The notes beneath the pieces were generated by a model that was not told the DNA's origin, did no database searches, and worked only from the letters and a program-made list of their open reading frames with translations. The translations under genes were made by a program, and so were the position numbers. Of a stretch of 64,000 nt of DNA, positions 44,819-56,352 are shown piece after piece; positions within the stretch are counted from its first letter, which is position 1, and every line of letters begins with the position of its first letter. The stretch is from positions 7,874,001-7,938,000 of the forward strand of contig CAUWAG010000003.1 of assembly GCA_963556695.1 (NCBI GenBank), written 5' to 3'. The DNA is from Anthostomella pinea (lineage: Eukaryota > Ascomycota > Sordariomycetes > Xylariales > Xylariaceae).

Positions 44819-46191
44819 ATGCCTCGAGGTTTTCCACAATTGGATGCACTGCACAACCGAACCTGCAGAATTCTCCATCCTTATTGTCCCTTCGGGCATC
44901 AACTGTTTGCCGGGCTTTTCAACTACAAATTGATTACTCGCCCTGCCCCAGACCTCCCACAGTTCCTTTCCTCACCTAACTTCCGCAGACACTTCGATCA
45001 ACCATTTCGTCTGCAATCGAATCGACTGACGTCTCATTTGACACCTTTTGGTTCATTCTGGTTTCTGCACACATACAACCCACCTCAATTGTCTCGGTTG
45101 GAACTTTATCTTCCGCCTCGCGTATCTTTCACAAGGTCTGAGCTACTTTCCACCACCCGCGTCTGGACCAGTTTTTCGTCCTGCACCAGCACACATCAAT
45201 TCCTCGACCACTTCTACGCACTACTACTTGGTCGGCATTGATCTCTACAATCTGCACTCTCCTCTGCACTCAATCTTTCTTCACTTTACGCGTCAACCGT
45301 TAACTTTCAGTCCCTACCGTCGCGCATCACTCGCATTTAGACCAACCAGCACACATCGATTCTTAGACCATTTCTACTCACTGCTCTGTGGTCGACATTG
45401 GTCTCTACAATCTGCACTCTATCCTTAGCACTCAACCCTTATTGACCTTCTCGCGTCGACCGTTGACTTTCAGTCTTCTACCGTCGCGCATCTACTGCGA
45501 CCTCTCCTCACCACTCGCATTTGGACCAACCTCGTCCACACCAGCATACATCAATTCTTCGACCGTTTCTACTCATTATTTTCAGGTAGACATTGGTCTC
45601 TGCACGCTGCACTCTGCCCTCGGCACTAATTTTTTCTTCGCCTTTTCGCGTCGACCGTTGAGATTGAGTCTCAACCTCAGGCATCTACCACGACCCTTTC
45701 GCACCACTCGCATTCGGACCAATCTAGTCCACGCCAGCACCCATCAATCCTCCGACCATTTTCTCGTCATTACTTTTTGATTGGAATTGGTATCTGCTCC
45801 TTCTCTCTGCACGACACTGTTATCATCGATCTTTTACATCGATTGTCGACTTCCAGTTTTGACCTCGCGCACCTTCTTCACTTGGACCAACTTTAGTCCA
45901 CGCCAGCACATACAACCTTCCTGGAACAATCCTCCAGACACCTTTCTGCCCGATACTCACTGGTTGATATCGGCTTCCGCAATTCGCATACATACGCATC
46001 TCCAATATTCAGCATTGGTCTTTGCACTCAGCACGCCCAATTCGTCCATCCTTTGGTCGATGTGCATGCACTGTCTGCCTCACGCATCGCCTAGTACAGC
46101 ATCGCTTTGGACCAACATCAGTCCATACCAGCACTCATCAATCATCCCATCCATCTTACTGACCCTTTCGTCCCAACCGAAACCAGTCAAC
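44819..46191 (+). promoter_or_regulatory. Pyrimidine-rich leader of the OTU-like gene
   Basis: About 1.3 kb with a strong excess of C and T on the plus strand and several overlapping open frames with ATGs but no protein-like content. It contains four to five diverged direct repeats (next entry). Reading frames change between repeats, so I interpret it as long leader/promoter rather than exon. Transcription start sites are unknown. Confidence 0.4.
45188..45920 (+). repeat. Diverged direct repeats, period about 150-200 bp
   Basis: Units start near 45188, 45342, 45539, 45735 and 45903, each with a core like ccagcacacatcaattc. This is followed by accatttctactcac, tggtctctacaatctgcactct, gcgtcgaccgttgactttcag and cactcgcatttggaccaac, with differences. 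They are tandem, in one orientation, and end just upstream of the OTU-like start codon. Confidence 0.8.
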
Positions 46192-49143
46192 ATGGAGCTC
46201 CCCACTTTCTCTTTCCCCAGCGCGGCCTCGTCTCCCATTCTGGGCAGCAAGCGCGATGCGGAAGCAGCTTCCCTCGACGCATCGTCTGACCGATCTCTCA
46301 AGCGCAGCCGCTCTGCTCCTGCCGACTTGAGCCAGCAGAAGGATCTCATCCATCGCGCCGACAGTAGCTCGCCGCTTTCTGGCAACCTTTCTGGTATGAC
46401 TCTCACCGAGGAGTTGCTCAAGCAGCTCGATGCGAAGGACCGCGAACATGCGCGAATCAAGGAACAGGAACGTCTCGATCGAGTGATCCGCGAGCAGCAA
46501 GAAGAAATGGCACAGCTCGAACGGGAAGTTCGTGAGGAGGAGGCCAAACGAGCCGCGTACAGAGTTCACTGTCATGGCGAGATCCATAAGTTCACCAAGG
46601 AGATCAAGGACTACACTGAGGACGGACGGATCGACGCCGAGACCATTGAGATCTTTGTCGAATCCCTTGTTGAGTTCGCGAAGGCGACCAACCGCGGCAC
46701 CCCCGAGCAGCTGTCCATGATCAGATCGGTCTTCCTCAGCCCTGACCCCCTTGCTGGTGTCGTGAAGACCTTCATCGACGCGTCTACTATGACCGAGGTC
46801 ACTGGAGTCGCCTTCGCTATGCCTGGTGGACACACGATGTTCGTGCCTAATGCTAGCTCTCAGACCGGACCCATCAACGTCATGCCCGTCACGCCTCCCA
46901 GCAGCTCAACTCGCGATGCTACTTCTACCGGTGCTCGCTATGCTGATGCCAACACCAACACTGCTGCAGACCCAAAGGTGGACTACTTCAACGTACCCAC
47001 GCAGACTCCTATCACCAAGTGCTATTCTTTCGGCACTCAGACTCCCGCCACTGAGTCCTATTCTTTCGGCACTCAGACTCCCGCCACTGAGTCCTATTCT
47101 TTCGGCACTAAGACTTCCGCTACCGAATGCTGGTCTACATGGAACCAAACTCCCGCCACGAAGTGCTATTCTTTCGGCACTCAGACTTCCGCTACCAGGT
47201 GCTACGATGTGAGCACTCAGACGGCCAAGCTCCCTACTCCTTCCGTCAGCAACTATGAGCTCTGGAGACGCGAGCTGAGAACCATCCGCCGACCCCGTTC
47301 CCTGATCAAACCCCAGGCTCTGGGTGGTGTCAAGAAGGTCAGCACCCGGCTTAGACAGCCTCCAGCTCCCACCAAGGAGAAACCCGTCAGTGCAATCATG
47401 AAGCCTTCTTCGTTTACCAGCAGCGCAAGCACGAGCAACAGATACCGTTCCAGCTTCATGACACGCCCTATTCGGGAGTCCCCCAAATCTACTCCTCCCA
47501 ATGCTGCCGGCCTTCCGACGATCATCAGTATCAGTGATGACAGCGATGAGGGCAACGAAGACAATGAGGGCTACGAGGGCGACGAGGGCTACGATGATTA
47601 TGAAGAGGATGAGAGCTTGTTCGTCCCTCAGTTCGACGGCGACTATGGTGATTCTTATCGTGTCGGCGGCGGTTCTGGCATGGCGACTCTATCTACTACG
47701 CAGTGGTCTGGTTCGTCCGCATTCACCCCAATCAAGGACTCCCCCATCATCATCCCTGATGACTCCGACGAGGAGACCGAGCTTCTTGCTACTCATGGCT
47801 CTCACTTGACTGCTCAGTCTACTGCTCAGTCTACTTCACAGGTCATCATGCCGTCGTCTTCCGCGGCCGCCGTTGACCCGTCTGGCCTCGATCTTCCCGA
47901 CTACTCCGACATGGAAGATGGGTTTAACTATCAGACTACTTCTCACCGTGTCGGAGGAGCGACTATGGCATACGGCCCCGATGGTGCTTACATAGTCGAG
48001 AGCGTTGAAGAAGAAGATGATGATGAATACTTGTCCATGACGCAGGATAACTCCTACGACTACGGGGAGATGGGACCTCCCGAGGGCACTCACGGCCAGG
48101 TGCTGGCACGTATCGAGGACAGACCGCGGCAGCAGCAGCAGGCTTATCCTCAGTACTCAAGAGAGCGGCCTTCTTTCTATGGTTACGCGGCGTCTTCTGG
48201 TTCCGGCCACCAGACTGACCACGAGTTGCGCTACCAGTCGCGATCTCAGCGCGTTGGTTGCCTTCCGTCCCCTCACGGTGGCTTGCGCCTCCATCTCGAC
48301 GATTACCTGCACGACATCGACGCTCGCACTCGACGGGATATCCGTAACAGCATTGGACGGATCCTTGAGGAAACTAGCTGGGGCGGTTTCATCATGGATG
48401 AGGACGAGAGCTTCGAGCGGGAGTGGTTGCAAGACAGTCATTCCAGCATCATCGAAGGCTTCCCCCTGGTCGAAGACATCCAGTTCCTGGTCCTCGGCAA
48501 CCACAAGAAGCCCGATGGAGATTGCTACTGGCGCGCTGTCTCGTACAATATCTACGGAACTGATCGTCACTGGGATCTCGTCAAGGCAGAACACCTCGCC
48601 TTCATGTACCAGGTCCTGAGCCACGAGGGACACCCTCGGCACGCCCTGTACGCTGAAAAGTTGAACTCGAAGTTCTTCAGCACCGCGTCAGTTACCGGCC
48701 TAACCCCCTTCAAGGCCAACCTCTGGCAGCTGTTGCACATGCCCCATGCCTGGACACCCGGCATCATGGAGCAGATAACCGCCGACCTCTACAACATCTT
48801 CCTCGTCACATTCAGCTACGACAGCAATAAGAAGGAATGTGGCGAGGTCTGCGTTCGAGGCGCGTACAACTCGCGTCATATATTCATGCTCTACGCGAAT
48901 GACGCGCACTTCCAGCCTATGACTCCTAACGACTACTACGGCTACGAGTTCCGATACCCACGCGTCACCGTGGAGGCCACAGCCAAATTCACCCACGCGC
49001 CGCGAGCCGGCTCCAAGAAGGACGGCCTCGCGCACCCGTGGCGCAACGACTTCACCAAGGAAGTCCCCGCGCCCATCCCCCGCAGCCACGGCTGCAATGT
49101 CGACAAGCTTCGGGACGTCATGGGCAGCCGGCCCCAGTCCTGA
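46192..49143 (+). CDS. Large OTU-like protein with internal repeats
   Basis: Single exon, 983 residues. The ATG at 46192 (CAACATGGAG) is preferred; the frame is open to 45781 but that is the repeat leader. Order: disordered N-terminus; a coiled coil (about 70-125, EQERLDRVIREQQEEMAQLE); a globular part to about 230; a 12-residue repeat array (about 270-345, unit YSFGTQTPATES, about six copies); a long acidic, glutamine- and serine-rich middle; and a C-terminal OTU-like domain (about 755-920). The domain has the active-site motif KPDGDCYWRAVSYNIYG with D775 and C778, and a histidine, H906, in ANDAHFQPM, as in ovarian-tumour cysteine proteases that remove ubiquitin. Activity as a deubiquitinase is inferred; other OTU-like fungal proteins exist whose targets are unknown. 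Codon use is C/G-ending, as in neighbours. Confidence 0.75.
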   Translation: MELPTFSFPSAASSPILGSKRDAEAASLDASSDRSLKRSRSAPADLSQQKDLIHRADSSSPLSGNLSGMTLTEELLKQLDAKDREHARIKEQERLDRVIREQQEEMAQLEREVREEEAKRAAYRVHCHGEIHKFTKEIKDYTEDGRIDAETIEIFVESLVEFAKATNRGTPEQLSMIRSVFLSPDPLAGVVKTFIDASTMTEVTGVAFAMPGGHTMFVPNASSQTGPINVMPVTPPSSSTRDATSTGARYADANTNTAADPKVDYFNVPTQTPITKCYSFGTQTPATESYSFGTQTPATESYSFGTKTSATECWSTWNQTPATKCYSFGTQTSATRCYDVSTQTAKLPTPSVSNYELWRRELRTIRRPRSLIKPQALGGVKKVSTRLRQPPAPTKEKPVSAIMKPSSFTSSASTSNRYRSSFMTRPIRESPKSTPPNAAGLPTIISISDDSDEGNEDNEGYEGDEGYDDYEEDESLFVPQFDGDYGDSYRVGGGSGMATLSTTQWSGSSAFTPIKDSPIIIPDDSDEETELLATHGSHLTAQSTAQSTSQVIMPSSSAAAVDPSGLDLPDYSDMEDGFNYQTTSHRVGGATMAYGPDGAYIVESVEEEDDDEYLSMTQDNSYDYGEMGPPEGTHGQVLARIEDRPRQQQQAYPQYSRERPSFYGYAASSGSGHQTDHELRYQSRSQRVGCLPSPHGGLRLHLDDYLHDIDARTRRDIRNSIGRILEETSWGGFIMDEDESFEREWLQDSHSSIIEGFPLVEDIQFLVLGNHKKPDGDCYWRAVSYNIYGTDRHWDLVKAEHLAFMYQVLSHEGHPRHALYAEKLNSKFFSTASVTGLTPFKANLWQLLHMPHAWTPGIMEQITADLYNIFLVTFSYDSNKKECGEVCVRGAYNSRHIFMLYANDAHFQPMTPNDYYGYEFRYPRVTVEATAKFTHAPRAGSKKDGLAHPWRNDFTKEVPAPIPRSHGCNVDKLRDVMGSRPQS
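47026..47222 (+). repeat. 36-bp coding repeat array in the OTU-like gene
   Basis: Units of 36 nt encode YSFGTQTPATES-like peptides. Two are perfect neighbours and the others diverged (YSFGTKTSATEC, WSTWNQTPATKC, YSFGTQTSATRC). Unit length keeps the frame, so copy number can vary without breaking the gene. Confidence 0.85.
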
Positions 49144-51588
49144 CCGGGCAAGAAGAACGGAAACGGAAATGGAAACAGAACAATTGCATACTCAATATAA
49201 ATTAGGATGATTATGATGTTGATGAGTATGGCGAAGGAAAGGCAAGGGTGCTTCTCACCCACGACGATGCCGCTGCGGCGGTTTTGTAGGTCGATAGACA
49301 CCTGCCAATGATACCCAGGGACTTGAATAAAACGCATGAATCCAACACAGGACTTGTGCTTATACCTGTGACCTAAGTACTTGTGGTGTTCATTCCACCC
49401 GATTATGCCTCGATTCTCCTCAAAGACGTGAGCTGCCTCCTCCGGTGTGATGGCAGGCCGTGATGCTACTTTGAAGACAAGAAGGGCGAATGTAACTGCT
49501 GCCAGTGCTGGTACGCAATTTCTCAGTGCTCCTCTTTATTGCCTAAAACGCGAGTATATCCAGCCAGCCAGCCGGTATACTCAGCCCTCGTAAGTCTCCG
49601 TACACACATGTTGGTAAGAATCCAGATCATACGTAGAAGTTTGGAAACACTGGCATAAGCAGACAGGAATAAGCAGCTCTACTTTGAAACGCCATTTCCA
49701 ATGGTTATTCCATTATGCTTATCGCCGTTTGTTGCTAGACGGACGGGTGGCGTACGGAGACTTATGAGGGTTCGGTGTATATCCGGACAGCCGGGGATGT
49801 AGGTAGGTAGAGACCCTACCCGAGCCTCCTTGCCACTCCGACCATTCGTCTCCATCTTCATCTTCATCCTCATCTCCATCCGTATAAAACTGGTTCCTGT
49901 CGGTTTCTCTTACTCACACGCTCGAAAATCCCTCTGCAGTTCTCATTCCCGTCGTCGTCTTGCCGCCCCTCACCGCAGCAGGATGGATTACCTGAACCAT
50001 GGAGGCGGAAGGCGAGCTCAAGGGAAAAGCACACCCACCGCCAGCCTCACCACCAACTCTGCCGCCGACGCGTCAAATGCTTCACATTGCCAGTCGCACG
50101 GAAGAGCGAGCAAGACGCACTATTCAAAAGATCGGCCCAGGGTGGAACTCGCACTTACCGACACAGACCTCATCCTCGACAATCCCATGACCCAGGCTTC
50201 GCAACCGCCATTACCGCCCTACAGTCCTCTGGCGCAAGCAGAACTGCGGCGGGTGGCTTACCGTACCCTTTCTCCTCCAGAGATTCACATTCACAGATGA
50301 AGCTTCGAATAGAACCCCCGTCGGCAGCAAATTGCGCTCCGCAGTTTCCCTTTCTTCCTGTAGTCACAATGCCCCAATTCACTTGACCGACACCCATTTC
50401 CCGACCCATATCGACGCCACAAGAGTATCCAGCTCGACATACGACCACATACCACCGCATGAAGACACATGAAGGTACCACCCACGCCCCAGCGGTATAC
50501 TTTCGTATATCCTGGATCATACTCGTGGAACATGCAGACTCCCTCCACCAGCGTGTGGTGCGAGTGCTTCATACGACACCGGAAGAGGTCTTCCGCTGGC
50601 TGCCCCTATCATCGACGAACTGACTGACGAATTGACTACAACATAGCTCACGCAGTCAGATCTCCCTCAACACACCAGCAGAAGAGACCCCGAGGCCACG
50701 GGCAGCAGCCAGAGTTCACACATCCCGAGCCCTCGTCTATCCCCACCAACTGCCGGCTATCCTGATGAGTCGCGTCGCGTACGACATCACCAGCTGAGTC
50801 ACCGTGGTGAGCTTCGCAGCAAGGAAGCAAGCAGACACTGTGCGTGTCAGGCAGGTAAAGTGATTGTCAAAATAAAATCCCATTGTTTACTACGGAGTGA
50901 TGCCAGTGCTTGATAATGAGTTGAGGAAAGTCGTGAGACTCCATTCCCAGAAGACACCAGGACTGTAACTGCTCTTGACAACCAGACAAGCCTCCTTGCG
51001 GCATAGGATGACTGAAGCTGCCAGACGACAAGTGATTACACGATGTCATATAATGCATCGAACTTTGGGCCATCGGTACTAGTGGAGATCAAGGGCCGAT
51101 AGAGCCGGTCTGCTGTAAGCAAAAGGGTATAGGCATTGATAAATGTACGAAAGGTTCTCTTGCCAAGCACTCATCCGTCAAGACGTGATCCTACAAATGC
51201 AGATCTGAGTGCCCGGCCTTCTCCTATCATATGGTGATCCCGAAGGACATTTGCTCTACCAACGTTCCGTTCAGGGCCAACCCTAGAGGGGTACTGGCCC
51301 TGGCCATCCGAGGATGGCACCGTTGGGGGGTAAAGGTGGGAAGAATCATCTAACACATCAGATCTCAAAGCATGATACCTCCAAGACATACCTGACACTC
51401 TGAAACGTGGTATCTCAATTGGTTCCTTGGTTTCTCTATCCGTTGTTTTCGAAGCCTTGCCATTGCCCCGCCGAGACGCCATGCTGAATGTCCGCAATCT
51501 CACCTTTCGTGCCTCATAAACGTTGTACACGTCTGCCCGCCGTGGCAGGTTCTGTTGACTCGTGCTAATCGTAACATTCCGCATCTGC
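49144..51588. other. Gene-free region (2.4 kb)
   Basis: No supportable gene. A TATA-like tataaaac near 49882 precedes a frame (ATG at 49983) without recognisable content. A minus-strand ORF at 51171-51584 directly follows the PRS1 stop and probably is 3' UTR. Confidence 0.4.
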
Positions 51589-53325
51589 CTAATCTAACAT
51601 GTGCTGGAACAAGGGCGAGATGGACTCGCCATAGTGGTTTCGTCGAATGGCTTCGGACAGCAAGAATGAGAGGTCTAGTTGAACCAACTTACTCGCGTTC
51701 CGGGCTCGCTTGTCGGGGATAGGGAAGCTGTTGGTTACGATGATCTGATCAATGCAGTCGCATTCTTGGAGCCGCTCAAGGCAATCGGCGCCAAAGACGC
51801 CATGGGTTGCCATGCAGTAGACCTTCTTGGCCTTGCCTCGCTTGACGACCGTCTCGGCCGCAGCGATCCAGGAGCCAGCCTTATCGATCATGTCATCAAC
51901 GATCAAGACGGGGCGGTCCTTAACATCGCCGACTAGCGTGATCATGTGCTCGAGACTCGGATCTTGGAGTTTTTCTTCTTCTTCGTCTGATGATACATCA
52001 GCTTCGGCCGTTCCACCCAGGGCAGACGGCGCGGGCACAAAGAAAGAGGAAGCACGGGACATTGCCATAGGATCATCATCGCCGCCTTGATAGGATTGAC
52101 TCCCATCGGCTTCCGACTGCTCTGGAGAAGGATGGTCATCGGGCACTACGTGTCCCTGTATCCACCGTCCCTGGGTGACTTCTTGGGCGCGTTGGTCATT
52201 ATACTCCAGTGCCTCTTCTTCCTCTTCCTCTTCCGCTTCCTCGTCCAGAACCTCTTCAATTGGGGAAGCTTGCGATGAAGTATGAAAGGCACGTGTGTAC
52301 GGAGACCGCGTTGCACTGTTAGTGCGCAGCGATGGTGCGGCGGCGCGTCTCGGAGAGCCTTGGGAATTGGTTGCGTTCCGAAACGATCTCGTCGAGCCAT
52401 TGACTTCGGGTTCAAGGTCCTCAGACGACGTCCTCGCATGCTGAACACCGTTGACGTATGCCGGCGGATTATCCCATCCGTCGAGCTGGTTCATGATCAT
52501 GCTCGCTGTCATGTTGGTGGCACGCTTGCGGTCTGTAGTAACCATGCCGAAGTTGAGCTTCAGCGCATCTGCCAATGAGGTGACCCTCTTTGTTCCTCCA
52601 GCATTCTTGGAGACGACCACGGCTTCCCGCCAGTTCGGGATATTGAGTCGTATCCACCGTGCGATGAGAGGCTCGGCATGGAGGTTGTCGACAGGACACT
52701 TGAAGAATCCCTGCATCTGTGAAGCGTGGAGGTCGACAGTGATGACATGCTTGACTCCTGCAACATGAAGCAAGTTGGCAAGCATTCGGGCGGTGATGGC
52801 ACCACGATGGGTTTTCTTCTTGCATTGTCGACTGTAGGGAAAGTATGGTAGGACAGCTGGGGCAAAGAAGAGGTATGTCAGCAACGACGTAGCACAAATT
52901 CGAGGCTCGCGCGGGCTCCCTTACCAGTGATCTTGTTGGCTGAGCCACCTTTGCAGGCGGAGATCATGATAAGCAACTCCATGATAGTGTCATTGATGGT
53001 AGGGCTACCAGACTGCACGACGAAGACGTCTTTGTCACGGACGCTGGCCAGGATCCGAACGCTCGTTTCGCCCTGGGAAAGCAGTCAGTCTACTACACCA
53101 TTCTCGGGGCGCCCTTCGTTTGTGAGTTTGGTGCTAGGTAGACCGGTGCGTAATGTGGCGGCACGCAGCGCGGCTGGCGCAGAGAGGACGAAGGACGATG
53201 GACAACCGACGTACATTGGAGAACTGCGACAGGACGGCGTCGGCCGGGGCCATGCCCAGGTTCTCACATATCTTGCCGGTGAGCGCCGGACACGATGTGC
53301 CCGAGAATACCAGAGTGCCTCTCAT
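51589..53325 (-). CDS. PRS1: Ribose-phosphate pyrophosphokinase 1 (PRPP synthetase)
   Basis: Three exons, complement 53325-53215, 53072-52925 and 52856-51589, 508 residues, start ATG at 53325. It makes 5-phosphoribosyl diphosphate from ribose 5-phosphate and ATP for nucleotide, histidine and tryptophan synthesis. Motifs: NGETSVRILASVRDKDVFVV and QSGSPTINDTIMELLIM at the start, YSRQCKKKTHRGAITARMLA, DLHASQMQGFF, the catalytic flexible loop KNAGGTKRVTSLADAL and the PRPP-binding loop VLIVDDMIDKAGS. The QCKxKxHRGAITARML and KNxGGTKRVT variants are those of yeast Prs1 rather than Prs2-4. Between residues about 190 and 355 lies a long acidic/serine-rich insertion at the position of the Prs1 non-homologous region, which in yeast links PRPP synthesis to cell-wall signalling. 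Here it is clearly longer than in yeast. Confidence 0.92.
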
Positions 53326-53914
53326 TTTGCGAAGGGTATGAGAGGTGAAGAAAAGTTTTGAGCGGATTGGGGGGAGATAGGTTGGGGTGTGGGTCGCGAG
53401 GTGCGCGGGCAAGCGGGCTGGCGGGCTGGGGGCTGGTGGAAAAGACGGTAACATGGAGTCGGGTACACAAGTACCTACCTACCTTAAGGTAGAATTGATG
53501 AGGGGAGGAAACGGACTGGCACTTCCTGGCTGGCAGCTGCCACTTGCCCCGCCGTTAGCCTGCCGGCAGCCTAGCGTGACGTTGGGCTGTTTCCATTGGC
53601 CTGCAGCCCTGGTGGTGACCCGATGGCTTGGCAGCTGGGTTTGATTAGCTAATTCTGCTGCAGCAGTTTCTGATTGGTTCAATTGTAACGAGTCGGCTCT
53701 TGAGTCAAGGTTGAGTCTTCAGATCTTCAGAACCCCAAGGTCACAAGGTGGATGTCAACTCTCCTTCACCACATACGGCGTTGGTTCACTTTCTAACCTG
53801 GACTCACAAGCAGCCCCGGGTCTTCCGCTTCAAGTTACAAGACTCAGATTTCACTCGGTGGCCATGTACCCGGACGGTCAGGGGGCTCCTTAGTCATTGA
53901 TTTCCAAGGCGTCC
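53326..53914. other. Divergent promoter region, PRS1 / asteroid
   Basis: No gene seen; both genes start outward. The sequence is GC-rich next to PRS1 and mixed to the right. Confidence 0.5.
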
Positions 53915-55788
53915 ATGGGCATCCGAGGCTTCGGCCCAGCCGTTTCGGTGTATGGAGTCTTCTCATCTTTGAGTGGTGATACCGTTGTCATCGACGGACC
54001 AGCACTCGTGCATTTGATATCGGCAGGCTGTTTGAGGCAGCGACCCGCTGGCTGTGGTTTCGTCTGCCACCCGTCGTATTCTCTGCTCGGTCGCATGGTT
54101 GTCGGATGGCTCGATGAGTTGCGAAGGCATAACGTAAACGTGTAAGGACCAAGATAATACGTTGTTGCACGTTGGTGCTAATGCTTCGTAGGAGGAACAT
54201 ATATTTCGATGGCTATCTGCCTCCAAGCAAGTGGGCCGTCCGGCAGGAACGACTGCTTGGAGAGTCCCGGAAGATGAAGGATTTGGTCGCTTCCCACCCC
54301 GTGGGCTCACCTTGCTCGCCCGAGAATGCCTTTGCCGACTTGAAGGCCGAGATATCGCTCACTCAATCCTTCGGCCGCTCAGCAGCAGAAAACCTACCCA
54401 AACCTCCTTTCTTGGTCCCAGCCGCCATCGAAGCCCTTCGGAACAGTCAATACTGGGGCCCTCTCATTCAGGTAGTACCGGGTGAAGCTGACCTGTTCTG
54501 TGCCGAGGATGTTCGGCAGAAGGGCGGTACCGTACTCACGAGTGACTCGGACCTGCTCATCCAGGACCTCGGTGAGAACGGCAACGTATGTTTCTTCGGG
54601 GATATTGTCCCAACCGATCGCTTCGCCAAGGAGCTCGGAATGTCAGCTTGCAAGATCTCTTTCCACGATATCAATAACCAACTAGGGATCACCAACGTTG
54701 GCGGCCTGACACGGGTTGCCTTTGAAAAGGTCAACGGCAATATCCCCTTTAGCGAAGCTTTGAGGAGGGCCAAGAATGAAGGCACCGTGGATTTACCTGA
54801 ATTCCGGGGCTTTAGGGAAGAGCATCAGATGAAGGATTACCTCCCGTCGGATCACCCAGTACTCGGGGTGCTTTCGACTCTCGACCCTAGAATATCAGAA
54901 GTGGTTATTCAAACCCTGCTCATGGAAGGCAATGGCACAGTACCCGGCTCAACTGAGGAGAAAGCTTCACGAGGCCCAGAGGATCTCGCCATGTTCCTGC
55001 CAATCATGATAGAGAACCGCGATCAGAAAAGCTGCTGGACGTTGAGCGCCGATATCCGCCAGGTTACATATTGTATCTTGCAGAAGATTGCACGTCACCA
55101 ATCCGCCAAGATCATCGAGTATCGTATGTTAGACGCGTCAAGTGCTTTGGCGGGGAGGCAACTTGATATTCCAGGTTATGGCGAGACGATCTCCCGCAGT
55201 GTGTCTGTGGTAAACACCCTTAACAAGTTGGGCGAGAATTTTCCAGAGCCGGCAATGCGGTGGTTCGCATACGCAGTCTACCAGGAAGTTGAATGGTCGG
55301 CTGCTGAACAACGATCATCTCTGTCAGCCAAACTCGTCAACCAGATGACAGGCCCATTCGGAAACACAGAAGAGTACTCGTGGGATCTGATACATTTCAC
55401 GGCCCAAGTTCAGGCCACATTGTACTCTCTCCGGATGCTAAGACAAGTTCTGCATGTCGTCGCTTTCTTGGATCGGGACACCTCGGCGGAAATACAGCAA
55501 CTGAGCGGACAGATGGCCCCATTCCCTCCCATCGATGAATGGCCCACAGTTGAGGGCATGCCTGATCTCTTAAACAAATTTGGAGAAGCGAATGCGTTTG
55601 CTATCATCACGGACATCCTTGAAATTCCACCATTCGAAGCTGCGGAGGCTCCCAACAAAACCACTCTTCCCAAGAAGCAGCAAAAGCGGAAACGCGGAAT
55701 CCTTCAGGGTCAGCGAGGTCAAGAGAGTTCCAAAAGATCGCCTTCTGTCAACACCTTTGCGATTCTGAGTCAGGAAAGCCAGGATTGA
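53915..55788 (+). CDS. Asteroid / XPG-like domain protein
   Basis: Two exons, 53915-54141 and 54192-55788, 607 residues, start ATG at 53915 (CCATGGGCATC). It begins MGIRGFGPAVSVYG with TVVIDGPALVHLI, the N-terminal XPG-type nuclease fold of asteroid-like proteins. The splice at a 50-nt intron gives VNVRNIYFDGYLPPSKWAVR, and the second conserved block is QVVPGEADLFCAEDVRQKGG with VLTSDSDLLIQDLG, which carries acidic residues expected of the metal site. The rest is helical with no other domain, and the tail is basic (PKKQQKRKRGILQGQRGQ), compatible with a nuclear location. Members resemble FEN1/XPG structure-specific nucleases, but activity has not been shown for most fungal ones. Function is therefore inferred only at fold level. 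Confidence 0.83.
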
Positions 55789-56352
55789 CCTGACCAACCT
55801 CAAGTGCCAACTGGGCCGTGCCCATTTGTCGCATGGCGTGAAATAGACGATGACTCAGCCGGGCGTGGCTGTTGGCCCCGTAGGGACTATCGTCACAATG
55901 GGAAGGGAGCCCTCGAGGCTCAGCTCCTTGACGCGTGATCAGTTCCAATGCAATCAATTCCTTCACCCATAAGTTATAACCCAGATCTGTGCCGCCTGGG
56001 CACTGGCCACCTTGGACCGCCAAGATGCCCGAACTCCTGCAGTTCACCTGACCGCGCGACTGGATCGCGAAATGACTGACGACCGCGGGACTCGGTGAAC
56101 GTGTCTGTGCCGTAGAGCCCAACCGCGCCGTCGGTTGGTTCGTTAGTGCTGACTCCCTTGTTGACCCCCTTGCTTCTCCATGGCCATAAATAAAGAGCTG
56201 TGGTCGCCCCAACCGCAACCAACACCGCTCGACTGGTCCAATTTTATCCCAAACGACAAGCACCTCACGTTGATTCAAGACCTGTCGCGGCTTCACGCTC
56301 TTCTCATACATCAATTCCCACCACGGTCAGCTGATTAATTCATCTCGTCAAA
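55789..56352. other. Intergenic spacer
   Basis: No supportable gene. A 188-codon open frame on the minus strand starts only from a TTG and has no recognisable domain. Confidence 0.45.

Noticed and set aside
45048..45780. Chain of 120-130-codon frames upstream of the OTU-like gene as a separate gene
   Set aside because: The frames come from low-complexity C/T-rich direct repeats and shift between repeats, with no conserved protein.
49983..50300. Plus-strand frame starting MDYLNHGGG
   Set aside because: No recognisable content and poor protein-like composition; no splice partner found.
51171..51584. Minus-strand 137-codon frame with an ATG right after PRS1
   Set aside because: Lies five bases beyond the PRS1 stop and looks like its 3' UTR.
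55748..56314. Minus-strand 188-codon frame
   Set aside because: Starts only from TTG, overlaps the 3' end of the asteroid gene, and has no family signal.
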